Assembly (NCBI GenBank): GCA_030267565.1
Contig: BRXU01000038.1
Coordinates: forward strand, 186,001 to 250,000
Reading direction: 5' to 3'
From: Pleodorina starrii
Lineage: Eukaryota > Chlorophyta > Chlorophyceae > Chlamydomonadales > Volvocaceae
Length of the DNA: 64,000 nt
Part shown: positions 45,758-57,668 of the stretch, in pieces
Layout of the letters: the number at the start of each line of letters is the position of its first letter
Position numbering within the stretch: the stretch's first letter is position 1
Made by a program: the position numbers and the translations under genes
The notes under the pieces: generated by a model
Told to the model about the DNA's origin: nothing
Database searches by the model: none
The model's input: the letters and a program-made list of their open reading frames with translations, nothing else

Positions 45758-45952
45758 GTGGGTGTGGAATGGGGTGCAGGGGTGGGTGGGTGGGTGGGTG
45801 AGTGGGTGGGCGCTGGCTGCCGTGTGGCTATAGCTGTTGCACGGGTGAGCTGGTGCAAGCGGGGGCGTGCTCGCATGCGTGCCTGCTGGATTTGCTTATG
45901 GATAGATAGATAGATGGGATGCAGAGCTTGAAGTAAGCATTCGGGGAAAGAC

Positions 45953-46465
45953 TTTCCTCCGTAAAGGTTTCCAACTCCGTAAAATGCAATTTGGACACCG
46001 TAAACGTTAAATTACCTATATATCCCCGTGTACTTTCACGTACCGCTCAGACTTGAACCTTGCAAGAAGTTTGTTTGCGTCTGCTTGCGACGCCTGGGCC
46101 CTCGTAATGGCGAGTTGGTTGAAGGCGGTAAGAACTTGTTTTACATTGTCAGCGTCTGTCAACATATGAGCCCACATAGGCGGTTGTGAATTCTGGTAAT
46201 GCATAGTCACGTGCATTACCAGAATTCACAACCGCCTATGTGGGCTCATATGTTGACAGACGCTGACAATGTAAAACAAGGTCTTACCGCCTTCAACCAA
46301 CTCGCCATCACGAGGGCCCAGGCGTCGCAAGCAGACGCCAACAAACTTCTTGCAAGGTTCAAGTCTGAGCGGTACATGAAAGTATATGGGGATATATAGG
46401 GAAGTTTATGGTGTCCAAATTGCATTTTACGGAGTTTGAAACCTTTACGGAGGAAAGTCTTCCCC
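45953..46465. repeat. 513-bp near-perfect palindrome (foldback element 1)
   Basis: The two arms meet at about 46209 with almost no spacer. A 66-codon frame (start MH, containing MWAHMLTDADNV, ending KVxGDI) occurs once on each strand, reading outward from the centre. Arms differ by only a few bases. No target duplication was found. Confidence 0.88.
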
Positions 46466-46475
46466 AGAGTGTTTA

Positions 46476-47105
46476 AGCACCTAGGCGGGCGTCTTGTTTA
46501 TCTCGACGGAAGCAGGATGGCGTGACGTTTGCCAAATTTCTGTAGGCTTTCAAGTTTTCTAGTTAAAGCGCCTAAACAGTAGTAACGTTGATAGCCAGCC
46601 TTCAGTATTTACATGTCTGTTGCAGTAATGTGTCGCGGCGACTAGGTCTGTTCAATGACGCTTACTTCGTGTCAAATACACCCTTGCAGTCGTCATGCTA
46701 TGGACCTTGTCCTCCATCGTTTGCCCTCCCATACGGTGGTGGGCAATTCAGCACGGCAAGGCGGGAAGGTCCGCCACGCTCACCTGGACCGTCCCGCCTC
46801 ACCGTGCTGGATTGCCCACCACCATATGGGAGGGCAAATGATGGACGCCAATTAAGGTCCATAGCATGACGACTGCAAGGGTGTATTCGTGTTGACACGA
46901 AGTAAGCGTCATGGAACAGACCTATACCTAGTTGCCGCGACACTTTACCGCAACAGACATGTAAATTCTGAAGGCTGGTTATCAACGAACATTACTACTT
47001 TTTAGGTGCTTTCACTAGAAAACATGAAAGCCTACCGAAATTTGGCAAACGTCGTGCCATACATCCTGCTTCCGTCGAGATAAAAAAGACGCCCGCCCAG
47101 GTGCT
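46476..47105. repeat. 630-bp near-perfect palindrome (foldback element 2)
   Basis: Arms run outward from about 46790 and end in AGCACC..GGTGCT. The sequence is unrelated to foldback 1, which ends only about 10 bp away. Several small indels separate the arms. No transposase frame is present. Confidence 0.87.
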
Positions 47106-47942
47106 GAAAAGATGAAAGTGAGCTTGAATGACTTGTCCTTCATCTTTATTGTTCCAATAAACTCGCAAGAGCTTGTAAGGCCCAAACAGGTAGGAATTGA
47201 CATTTTGGCCCGTCCAAGGACGTCTGGAACAGGACCCTGAACCTGCGACCACTGGAGTGGCACAAGTAAGTTGTTTCGTGGGAGGCTGGGAAGATACACT
47301 CTCAAGGCTGGAACGGCTGTGCTACATCCCACAGGAGGTCTTTCGAATGAGAATCGATGTCAGACATGACCGGCTTGGGTCGGACAGGCTTGTGTCTTCC
47401 CTTGTTAGTTGCAATCTTCATGGTAACATGCCATACTACTCTGCTCTTTTGACCTGCCATGTACGCAGGCAGACAGGTGACGTGGAGGGATACGGCTGTG
47501 TATCCCTGGAGAGCGTGGGGGAGAGGCAGGGTGTGCATTGTGTGTGTTGTACAGAGGTGGATCGCGGAAGGGTGCTGCCACGGAGGACAGGCCCTCCGAC
47601 GGGCCGGGCTACTTCATCCTCAACGACATGGTGGGGGCCGTGCCCGTCGAGTACACGTAAATCCACACTGGTCCCTGTCCTCCCCCGCCGCAGCAGTGAG
47701 GGTTGACAACGAATTCAGGTTGTTATGTGCACATCGGCTGTTGCATCTCGAGCGGCACGCAATCCATTTGCCGCCTGGTGACCACAATCTTATTTAGCGC
47801 CTGAACAGCATCGATGGTGACGGAGTTCATTAAGGCATGTCTTGGCCGCTTCACTGCCCGCCCCTGCCAGGGGCCCCCTGGGGCCCGCACCCCAGGGGCC
47901 CCCTGGGGTGCGGAGTAGGGGACGTATGGTAGATCCGTTTGG
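47106..47942. other. Unassigned region before the SINE
   Basis: A short open stretch near 47560-47660 reads GPGYFILNDMVGAVPVEYT then stop; it looks protein-like but I cannot place it. A GGGGCCCCCTGGGG palindrome pair lies at 47869-47915. Nothing else is recognised. Confidence 0.4.
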
Positions 47943-47955
47943 ACATTACTGGCCT

Positions 47956-48547
47956 GTCAGCGTAGCTCAATTGGAAGAGCACTCGCTTGGCAATTCGATG
48001 GTCATGGGTTCGATCCCATGCTTGGTCGAACTGTCAATGGGTAGATGTGGGTTCGAATCCCACCGTTGACCCCCTGGCAGTTGGCCAGGGTGTAGAAGGT
48101 TGGATGGCAGCTTACCAACCGGTGTTGTTGGCGGGGGCAGTTGACGAAGACGGTAGATGTAGTTAGTCGGAGCGGAACGGGCGGGACCGTAACCCCTGGG
48201 AGGAGGACGCCTACCACTCAAGAGATGGAGTCGAAGGCCAAGTTCGAAGAATGAGCGGGCAATTCCCAGGCTACCCGGTAGTCGGTACTAGCGAGGTGGC
48301 TGCTGAGGTGTGATCAGGAGGGCCAGGCTCCGGCTAGTAGCACTAACTGGCCGTGTTCCCCAGCGATAATGGGGCGAGGAGAACGACTGCGATAGTGTCG
48401 TGGATCGTCGTACAGGTGTCGTGCGGATTGGACCACAACTGGTGGCGGCTGGTCGGCTCGCTATATAAAGCAAATGCCAGAGTCCCGGCGGCAGGCCCCC
48501 GTCCCCTTAAACCACGCCAGAGCGTGCTCGGTGTAACAATAATAATA
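47956..48547 (+). mobile_element. tRNA-derived SINE with 13-bp target duplication
   Basis: Flanks carry a perfect 13-bp direct repeat, ACATTACTGGCCT (47943-47955 and 48548-48560). The head starts GTCAGCG, which pairs with CGTTGAC at 48064-48070 like an acceptor stem. It has box A (TAGCTCAATTGGAAGAG) and box B (GGTTCGAATCC at 48050). A second TTCGATC box lies at 48009. About 475 bp of unrelated body follow, ending in a simple tail (ACAATAATAATA). The folded head does not give a clean anticodon arm, so it is not a working tRNA gene. It was probably mobilised by a LINE. Confidence 0.85.
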
Positions 48548-48560
48548 ACATTACTGGCCT

Positions 48561-48834
48561 ACCTGTACGTACGTACGTACGTAATCGTTTGAGCCTCTGC
48601 TTTATTTCATTTTGGTGGGTTGGTACACTGACATACGTATGATTACTGCATGATAGACGTGCGTGCGTGTTTGTAACTGCTGTGCAAGCAAACAGGCGTG
48701 TGGGTGCCTGCGTGTGTGACTGAGCTCTCAATTGGGTTTGACAGACGTGATGCGGTTGGGACAGGGCTGGCCTTGGTAGAGACCTGGTTTGATGATGAGA
48801 CCTGGTTTGATGACGGTCAGGCTGTACGTATGTG

Positions 48835-48866
<32 letters not shown>

Positions 48867-49028
48867 CTATATAGGGTATATATATAGGGTATATATATAG
48901 GGTATATATAGGGTATATAGGGTATATATATATATATATGAACTGCTACCGAAGTTCGGTATGTTAGGGATGGTTGCAAGGGAGGACACATACATACAAG
49001 GGTACATACGTACTTGGCCTAGTCTCGG
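48561..49028. repeat. Microsatellite cluster
   Basis: GTAC units (48563-48583), then CT/TATC and GGGTATATATATA repeats (48836-48940), lie between the SINE and the 19-bp satellite. Confidence 0.85.
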
Positions 49029-50397
49029 CCCATAGACCTAGTCTCGACCCCTGCACCCAGCTTCGACCCCTGCACCCAGCCTCGACCCATGGGCCCAGCC
49101 TCGACCCATGGGCCCAGCCTCGACCCATGGGCCCAGCCTCGACCCATGGGCCCAGCCTCGTCCCATGGGCCCAGCCTCGACCCATGGGCCCAGCCTCGAC
49201 CCATGGGCCCAGCCTCGACCCATGGGCCCAGCCTCGACCCATGGGCCCAGCCTCGACCCATGGGCCCAGCCTCGTCCCATGGGCCCAGCCTCGACCCCTG
49301 CACCCAGCTTCGACCCCTGCACCCAGCCTCGACCCATGGGCCCAGGCTCGACCCATGGGCCCAGCCTCGACCCATGGGCCCAGCCTCGACCCATGGGCCC
49401 AGCCTCGACCCATGGGCCCAGCCTCGTCCCATGGGCCCAGCCTCGACCCATGGGCCCAGCCTCGACCCATGGGCCCAGCCTCGACCCATGGGCCCAGCCT
49501 CGACCCATGGGCCCAGCCTCGACCCATGGGCCCAGCCTCGACCCATGGGCCCAGCCTCGACCCATGGGCCCAGCCTCGACCCATGGGCCCAGCCTCGACC
49601 CATGGGCCCAGCCTCGACCCCTGCACCCAGCCTCGACCCATGGGCCCAGCCTCGACCCATGGGCCCAGCCTCGACCCATGGGCCCAGCCTTGACCCATGG
49701 GCCCAGCCTCGACCCATGGGCCCAGCCTCGACCCATGGGCCCAGCCTCGACCCATGGGCCCAGCCTCGACCCATGGGCCCAGCCTCGACCCATGGGCCCA
49801 GCCTCGACCCATGGGCCCAGCCTCGACCCATGGGCCCAGCCTCGACCCATGGGCCCAGCCTCGACCCATGGGCCCAGCCTCGACCCATGGGCCCAGCCTC
49901 GTCCCATGGGCCCAGCCTCGACCCCTGCACCCAGCTTCGACCCCTGCACCCAGCCTCGACCCATGGGCCCAGGCTCGACCCATGGGCCCAGGCTCGACCC
50001 ATGGGCCCAGCCTCGACCCATGGGCCCAGCCTCGACCCATGGGCCCAGCCTCGTCCCATGGGCCCAGCCTCGACCCATGGGCCCAGCCTCGACCCATGGG
50101 CCCAGCCTCGACCCATGGGCCCAGCCTCGACCCATGGGCCCAGCCTCGACCCATGGGCCCAGCCTCGACCCATGGGCCCAGCCTCGACCCATGGGCCCAG
50201 CCTCGACCCATGGGCCCAGCCTCGACCCATGGGCCCAGCCTCGACCCATGGGCCCAGCCTCGACCCATGGGCCCAGCCTCGACCCATGGGCCCAGCCTCG
50301 ACCCATGGGCCCAGCCTCGACCCATGGGCCCAGCCTCGACCCATGGGCCCAGCCTCGACCCATGGGCCCAGCCTCGACCCATGGGCCCAGCCTCGAA
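49029..50397 (-). repeat. 19-bp satellite, array 2
   Basis: About 72 copies of CCTCGACCCATGGGCCCAG and variants, the reverse complement of array 1. CCCCTGCACCCAG variants recur in blocks. The pair near 49300 recurs near 49930, 627 bp (33 units) away, showing higher-order duplication. Open frames over 400 codons on both strands are satellite translations. Confidence 0.96.
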
Positions 50398-50410
50398 TAG
50401 TGCATTCCGT

Positions 50411-50590
50411 CGAGTCCTCGGAGGCTGAAGAGGGGGAAAAGGTGGAAGAGGATGACAATGATGAGTGGGCAACACGCCTGCAGTTTGCAAAACAGGGCAG
50501 GCAGGCAGACAGACGGACAGGAGGGACCATTTCACGGAGGGGGAGGGGGAAGACAGCTCGGGGGACATCAGGGGATGGGACCGTCATCGG
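50411..50590 (+). repeat. Dispersed repeat, copy B
   Basis: Homologous to 35445-35612, same orientation, abutting the 19-bp array. It has small insertions relative to copy A. Confidence 0.7.
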
Positions 50591-53310
50591 ATCCGTATCG
50601 GCTCGTCGTGAGGCGAGATAGGTGTGAAGTCCGCCAAGGCCCCCGCCGGTGCATCCCGCCGTGTGGGTGGTGGTGGAGAATCAGCGGGCCTGCCACCACA
50701 CCGCCACCACCGCAGCCACGTGAGAGGGCCGCCGCGTGCCGTATGCCGTATGCTGCTGTCGGCCCATGCCCCCCTCCCCGTTTGGCGCCGTTAGTGGGAA
50801 CAAGTCGATTGGCGGCTAGGCCATCAGGCCAGGACTGCAAAAACGTGAACTCGACGGATCACGTCCGGACGTCACTCGCTACGTGCGACGCCCAATCGTC
50901 CTAACGGACGTAAACCTCAACCGTCCTAATGAACTAACGTAAGCCACGTGAAGTCATGAGCGTTCCCGTGATCACAGGCATCAACACACAGGAAGGGCTG
51001 GTAGCAGAGCTTCATATAATCATGTGAGATAACAAAAGCAATGTTTTATTTTGGCTATGTTGGTCGCGAAGAGATCTGTGAACTATTGAACCTCATCCTT
51101 CGCTCAATTGCGCGGAGGGGCATTTGGCGGGGATATCAGGCCTTGGAAGTTGGTCCTAATACAATGTGAAGTGTCAGTTTTGTTGCGCAATCTGAAGCTT
51201 CTTGCACAAGCGGGGCCGTTCGGCCGTAATTTAATTAATTACGGCCGTAAACCCCAATCGTCCTGAACCGTTTGCGTGCGCCGACGACACCAACCGACAT
51301 TGCTCGCTACCGTCGGATGCGATCAACGGAGTAACCACAAAATACGGCCATATATAATCAAATTTTTGTAGTTCTTCAATTCTGTTGCCATGCATCGCGC
51401 CGCTGCAGAAACCAAAACGACATACCGTATTTCGTATACGGTGTATGCGTAGGAGACGTAAGATGCAAGAGATGAGCAAAATGCTGTCGTCGTTTAGCGT
51501 GGAATATATGCACATGAGTTTGGGTTTCAATATTTACGTTTGGCAGTGGGGAGGGAAGGGGGTGAAGTCCTTGCCCGCTCGTAGATACGATGCCGGTGTT
51601 GCCGAGCTCGGAGGCGTCTCATAATCGCGCGAGGCGCCGATGCGGTGCGGTGCGATGCAGACCTCCGGCACAGGGCACAAAGGCAGCTGCGACCGATTCC
51701 GGCTCGCTCCGCCGGCGCTGGCAGAACTCCCGAATCAGCGCCTATCCTCCAAGACCCCACCTCCTACCGCAACCTTCAAACCAACACGCCAGGATTTTCC
51801 GGTTCAGGACCACTGTCGGGGAGCCCCGCCGACTGGCGCCGCCCACAATACGGCACACCTACCCACAGGAATGCAGAAATTTTGCCCCTCCGAGGAGGCT
51901 GGAGCGGCACACAGAAGTTGGGGGAACGACCCCGGAGGAGTAAGAAGATATTATCGCAGCAGAGGGGGAGGCAGGGCGTGCGTGATGGCTAAAGAGGGCT
52001 GGTGCTTGGATCTGTGGGTTTGCGTGGGGGCTGGGAGCACCAAACTGGCGCCTGCTGCCTTTTGCATTACATTACATTCGCCGACCTGGCACAGCGACAC
52101 CGGCACAACTGCCGCAATATAATCAATAATCGGTTCTTGCAAATTCTTGAAAGTCGATCCTCAACAACGAGAACTGTGTGCCGCTTTCGCGACCGAAGGA
52201 ATCGTCTGGGGCTCTTCCGGGGCAGCTTCCCGGCCGCGCCGCGTTGGGGTTGCTGGGCGTTTCATGGTCTGCCCGTTAGTTTTCATTCGGTTTAGGATAA
52301 CCGGGTTCGCAGCGGAACACCCTCCCTCCATACACACTATGTAATAATCTACTGATTTGAAGACCTAGCCTGATTTTATGTGGAACTCAGGGGGGGAGAC
52401 GCCACCGAAGTCGGATGAACGACGTAATCTCTCATACTGGGAACCTGGACAGCCCGGGCCGGAGCCCTGTTCAATCATAAAAGTGCAGCGACGACATCGT
52501 TTTTGCTTCCCTGGTAAATGAAATGCGGATCTCGAAGGAAGTGGTTGCCGAGGCCAAGGCTGGGATGGCTGCCCTGTTTAGGAGGGTTCGTAGCCCGCAG
52601 GTTCTAGGTAGAGACGTAGCGAGGGTCGTTCACATGCATGGTTCCATGTGCGTGTTGCCCGGAAAGGGAATTACAATTGGCAATGGATTTTACCTTACAA
52701 AATGATATTATTTTTGTGCATGCTCCGTCGTCGAGTTTGTGCCCAATCGTTCCTAATAAGGGCTTTCTGGCACATATAAACTTCTGGACGTACCTACGGA
52801 CGGTGATAAACCCATGTGTGTCGCATTTGATGACCAAGTCCCGCATTGCGCGTGTTTGTAGCACTTGTTCAATCTTGCTAATACCCATTCTAGGCGAATC
52901 GATTGGTCATTGCCTACCGGAATGTTCTCCCGATTTCAGCCGATCCTACCTCTGGGTGTGGCTTCTGGTGGACGGGCTCCATGTTCTCCACATCTAGCGG
53001 AAAATTGTTTTGAGAAGCTTATTTGATTTCTGGGGTGTTTGAAGGTCAAGCTTCGTAAAAGCGACGTTCGGGTTGAGTTGGAGACTGGTACGGTACGATA
53101 CGTCAATGCGGTTGTCGCAAAGTTGAAAAAGGGCCCAATTCCACACAAACATAAATGGCTACACTCTCCTACGGCAGGCGTACCCTAATATTGTATTTCC
53201 TTATCATTTATCGATCTCTGCTTGCTTCGGTCGGCTTTCGCTCGCTGCTCAAGCCCTTCGGACGGCGCGGGCAACTCGTGCCGCCTGCGGCACTTGAGCC
53301 TTTGTCGATC
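50591..53310. other. Unassigned region
   Basis: Composition is close to balanced. A perfect 10-bp stem, CGGCCGTAAT..ATTACGGCCG, lies at 51221-51247. Similar 28-bp blocks with CGTAAACC and CGTCCTRA occur at 50907 and 51245. No conserved gene is seen. A GGTGCGGTGCGATGC run lies at 51640. Confidence 0.4.
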
Positions 53311-53317
53311 ATTGTTA

Positions 53318-53327
53318 TATAATCTGA
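53318..53327 (+). promoter_or_regulatory. TATA-like box upstream of a possible first exon
   Basis: TTATATAATC lies about 50 bp before an ATG in good context (AACGCCATGG). The placement suits a core promoter. It is not proven. Confidence 0.35.
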
Positions 53328-53375
53328 AAACTTGGATCCCTGTCGCCTCCATCAAGTAGCGTCATTCACCAACGC

Positions 53376-53690
53376 CATGGACGCCTTCGATGCGGCTGCA
53401 ACCGATGCCCTGTTGGAGCTCTGTAGATCGCTACCTCAAATAAAGGACGGTGAGTTGCAATCTCGACCTTAAAGGCTCCCTTTCCCGCTGGCAGACTTCC
53501 AACTTCTTCGTAATTGAACTGGTGCTGTGTCGGTTTCCTCCCGAGCAGTGCCTGCAAATCTCCTCCCAAAGCTCTACACATGTGGCGTCCGCCCGGTTGG
53601 CCTGCGATTGGTGGAGGGCGCAGATCAAGCTCCCGGGCGCCATGGGCTCCCAGCCGCCGACCCCGGTCGCGGCGCCCGCCAGGCTCCTAA
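53376..53690 (+). CDS. Possible 5' exons of an unknown gene
   Basis: Exon 1 (53376-53449) would encode MDAFDAAATDALLELCRSLP and a few more residues, then a consensus GTGAGT donor. In phase, an acceptor at about 53548-53550 would continue VPANLLPKLYTCGVRP until a stop near 53697. The leucine-rich start recalls the N-terminal regions of volvocine F-box/LRR-like proteins, but this is a weak resemblance. An overlapping frame (FPPEQCLQ...LACDWWRAQI) also looks F-box-like but is out of phase with exon 1. It could be a relic. Confidence 0.25.
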
Positions 53691-54490
53691 ATTCTAAAAT
53701 AGTTTGGTCTAATGAAGTGGTTGGAACATCAAGGTGCGGCCGTATGAGTTATTATGTTCAGTTAGCTTGGCAAGGCCTTTCCGTTGCAACCGCCGTAACT
53801 GCCCGGCCCCTTCACCTTACGCCTTACGCAGGTATCAACGCAATATGTGAGCTTGTAAATGGCAGCCCACGTCAATGGCATCACCTGGCAAAAATGGCCC
53901 GGCTAGCCGGCTGAGCCGACGGAATGTCTTCCGCTAAATTTGCGGCTCGCGCCTTTTGGCACTTCTGTCCGTCAAGAGACTTTCGGCAGTCCACCTGGCT
54001 CGATACCGGTGGCGCATATTTCGCTTCTACGGTTTCGCTAAGGTTTGATTGCCGTGTAGGCCATCATATGCGGTTCGGCTCTCCGCGCACAAGCAACGTG
54101 ACCTCACGATAGATCCAAGTAACAAAATATGTTTTTGCGAGATTCAGCAAATGCTGGAGGATGGTGATAGATGCGACGCTGTGAAGGAGTACGGTCGCGG
54201 TGCGGGAGCGGGGTCGCGGGGAGGCGCGGGAGAATGCCTGGCTGGCTGATGCATCTCCTGACGCACCCAACCCAACCCAACCCAGCCCTAACCCAACCCT
54301 ATATGCATGCATGCGCGGGGACGCACGGCGGGATCGGTGTGCGTGCGTATCTCCCCCCAGTAGTAGGGGGCCGGAAGGGGAGGGCGGGGGCCCGCGGGTG
54401 GCATCTGGCTGCGCGAGACAATACTGTGCCGCTTGCTTGCTTGCCTACTTGCGCCCCCGCCCGCGCCCGCGACCGCGTGTGTGCGTCTTT

Positions 54491-54665
54491 GTAGTGTTTG
54501 TGACTCTGGGCTCCAGGCCCCCGGAGGGGAAGAGCCGGCGGGCCATCCGGCCTATCTACCTGGCACCGGCCTGCGTGTGTGTGCATGTGTGTGTGCGTGG
54601 GTGTGCATGTGTGTGTGTGTGTGTGTGTGTGCGTGTGCGTGTGCGTGTGCGTGTGTGTGTGTATG
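54491..54665 (+). repeat. Retroelement-like fragment with GT tail
   Basis: It shares GTAGTGTTTGT and GGGCTCCAGGCCCCCGGAG with the fragment at 10656 and is followed by a GT/GCGT microsatellite. Confidence 0.5.
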
Positions 54666-55159
54666 TTCCCACCTGGCCACACCGCCGTGTGGTCATGTCG
54701 TGTCGTGCCATGTCGTGCCATGTCGTGTCGCGTTGTGTCGTGTCGTGTCGTGTCATGGGCGCGTTCATGGGTACGTTCGGGGATGTGTGCCCCGGGGGCG
54801 TTCCATCCATCATTAGCGGAGGCATCAGCTCGATCGGGCCGAATATTCGTGCTTACAAGGGCACTGCACTTCACTCGTGCTGCACGGACGGCACTGCCGA
54901 ATTTGCCCGTCCGGCGTTAAGTTGGGCATGCATGCATGTGGATTTATTTGGATGGCTGATGGTAGCATAGGTGGTGTTGGTGCTGCTGCTGCTGGAGGAT
55001 TGAGCAGCAAGGGGATGTGAAGGAAAAGAAAGAAAAGAAAGAAAGAAAGAAAGAAAAGAAGCACGGAAGCAGAAGAGAAGTAGAAATGAAGGGATGCTCC
55101 CCATACCCCACCCGGAGGGGGGAGGAAGGGTCGGATGGGTCGCATGCATGCGGGGGACA

Positions 55160-55341
55160 ACACCGTGTATGTGTGTGAGTGTGTGTGTATGTGTATGTGT
55201 GTGTGAGAGTGTGTGTGTATGTGTGTGTGTGTCGTTACAGTATCTGACCGGGCCCTGACGCTGGCCAGGGGCTGCTAACCCAGCCCCGACGGAAAGACCG
55301 CCTAAGCACTCTCCCCCTTGCGGTGGGAGAAGGGCGTGAGG
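55160..55341 (-). mobile_element. 5'-truncated LINE copy
   Basis: 55231-55341 appears identical to 59809-59919, the 3' end of the LINE at the right edge, including the terminal TTACAG (TGTAA on the element strand). The adjoining (GT)n run is its simple tail. Only about 110 bp of the element remain. The match stops abruptly at GTGAGG. Confidence 0.8.
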
Positions 55342-57573
55342 TTGCCAGCAGCCGTTTTCTCGTCTGGTGCGTGCATTTGTTGCGTGCTGGATTTTTTCAA
55401 TCACCGGTCTCCATTTATTAGTACTATTATCGGCATACGTTGCATATACATACACATACATACACACACGCGTCTGCGTCGTCTCGCTACGTGCTCAATC
55501 ACCTGTCGGGCGCCTGTTGCTTCGAGGCGCCTGTTTCTTGGAGGTGCGTGTGTGTGCGTTTGTGCGCGTGTGCGTGCGTGCGTGTGCTCGGATGTGGTGC
55601 CCTCCTCGTACGCCGCAGCGTGAGCCTACCTCTCGCTCTGCACGCGCGCCCCTGGCCTCGTCCTGGCCCCTGCGATGCGGGCCTCGCTCTGCCCCGAGGT
55701 GGTTCATGCGTGGCGGCGGTGGCGGCGGCGGTGGCGGCGATGGCGGCGGCGGTGGCGGCGGCGTTTCTCTGCGTGTGCCGGTATGTGCGGCGGCGCTTCC
55801 TCCATCCCCTGCGATGTCTTCCGCGCAGGAATGACGGACCGCCAGTTGGTTTGTTTGGCGTTGCGCTCCGGGCCGCCGGGGACCGCGTCGGCGGGCGGGC
55901 GGGCTGCCGGCTGCATGCTGGGTCCCGGATTATTATGGATGGCCTCTATCCGCCGGCTGCCGAATGCCGCGCGAGCTAGATGGTATGTAGCTGCCACCCT
56001 AGCTAGAATGGTGCGTGCGTGGTGCATTGCAGTGGCGAGGAGCGTTGGGAGGGATGAGGCAGAACCCCCGGATAACTAACCCCCCGGCGCGTCTCTACCT
56101 TGCTTGCTTTGCGCTTTCGTTCGGGGCCGGCCGGGTTCCGTTTGCCACCCGTCTAGCTAGGTACATACCTAGGCCTATCTATCTACGTACGTATTTCCCT
56201 ACCTCGCTCCCTGATTGCTTGCACTTCCTGCGCGTTTTGCCGTGCAAGAGGTTCCTTTTTTAGCTCGTAGTTCTATTGTTCGTTGCCTTCGGAGCGAGAT
56301 TGTGAGCAAGCCATGCATGCATGCTAGCTGGCTGGCTGGCTGGCTGTTGTTGCGCGACCGACCGACAAACGAAGGGGGAGATCGAAGTTCGTTAAGATCA
56401 CTGGTTGGTTGGTTGGTTGGTTGGCGTGAGGCGGAGGCAACACGGAGATTAGACCAGCTATTGGGAAAAAAGGTAGTTATTATATATATTAATAAGCATT
56501 GATTTTGCGTGCGGTGCGGTGCGTGTGCATGCGTGGCTGCGTGCCAGCCGTACGTACGGCCGTGTATGTACGGTAACGGGCGCGCAGCACGTGCAGCACC
56601 TTGGTTCGTTGGGAATTTTTCGCTGGGATGGATCGATCGGTGGATGCATGCATGCATGCATGCATGCATGCTGATGGCGGACGGATGCCTCCATCCGCCG
56701 GAGAGACATTGCCCTCCGGATCCGGATCCAGCAGCAGCTCGCTCGCTCGGACATCCACTGCTGGGTTGGCATCCCACGCACCCACCCACCAATCCCACCA
56801 TCATCCACCCACCCACCCACCCACCCACCCTCGCTACCACATCTTTGCTGTGCCATTATTGGGCAATAGTGAGTGGCCCCGTTATCGACCTGCACTGCAC
56901 TAGTCGCACTGCTGCTGGCAAATGCGCATGCATGCATGCCTCGATTGCTTGCGCGTCAATCCATCGTCCCGTCTCGCTCCCGTGCTAGCATCTATCACCG
57001 CGTTTTTTCAAATCCGTGCGTGCGTCGACCCGCCCCCGTTGCATTGTCGGGCCCGGGGAATCGATGTGCGGCATGATTGATCTACCGGCTGTCGTTTATT
57101 AGTTTCCGCCTTCCGCCTTCTTATAATACCTACGTAGATAGATAGGTGGATTAGATAGATTATAGATAAAAAAAGATAGATGGAGTGGGCCGCTGGATGG
57201 GTGCTGGTGAGTGCGCTTTTATGGATCTGGGCGGGCATGGCATGGCTCACTCCGATATACAATTCGGATATCCCATAACACATCACACATTCCGTAGCCA
57301 CCGTAGCTTTTTGTTTCCCTGATGAGCATGCTTTTGTATCCATTAGCTGTCTATCACCCAGCCAGTTAGTTACCATACGTCGGTGAATGAATGACTGGAT
57401 GGATCCGGTTGCGTGGTGATGCGTGGCTGTGCGTGGGCGTGCGGATGGATAGTTACTCAGATAGGTATGGACCAGTTGCGTGCATGCTTCAACGTAGAAC
57501 CCTACTCGGGCACCTTCATTCGATCGTTGCTTGCCTGATCAGGCATATATACACCTGTGTCTATGACGCTGCC

Positions 57574-57668
57574 TGTAGCAGTCTTAGTTGCTAAAGGCCA
57601 CTCGAGTTGTTTGTGCAGGTGTAGCTTAGGCTCTTATAGCCTAGCCGCACTGTCGTACAGCTGCTACA
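57574..57668 (-). repeat. TRIM 3' LTR (minus strand)
   Basis: 95 bp, sequence identical to the other LTR; bordered by the polypurine tract on its inner side. Confidence 0.9.

Larger units (their letters stand above)
53700..57568. other. Unassigned repeat-rich region
   Basis: It contains (GT)n/(GCGT)n runs (54575-54665), TGTCG/TGCCA repeats (54690-54760), AAAGA runs (55020-55070), GGCGGT repeats (55710-55765), GGTT and GCAT runs (56300-56680) and GATA runs (57130-57180). No conserved coding segment is seen. Confidence 0.5.

Noticed and set aside
47555..47660. Short protein-like stretch GPGYFILNDMVGAVPVEYT before a stop
   Set aside because: It is too short to place, with no confirmed acceptor or partner exon. 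It could be a terminal exon but this is unsupported.
47956..48070. A working tRNA gene
   Set aside because: Acceptor-like pairing and boxes A and B are present, but there is no proper anticodon arm. The 13-bp target duplication places it as the head of a SINE.
48964..50621. Open frames of 240-534 codons rich in GRGWAHGSRLGPW or PASTHGPSLDPWAQ
   Set aside because: They are six-frame translations of the 19-bp satellite on both strands, with no splice context, start context or family resemblance.
53450..53914. An F-box-like reading, FPPEQCLQ...ARLACDWWRAQI
   Set aside because: It is out of phase with the only plausible upstream exon and lacks a proper acceptor in that frame. It is kept only as a note under the low-confidence gene.
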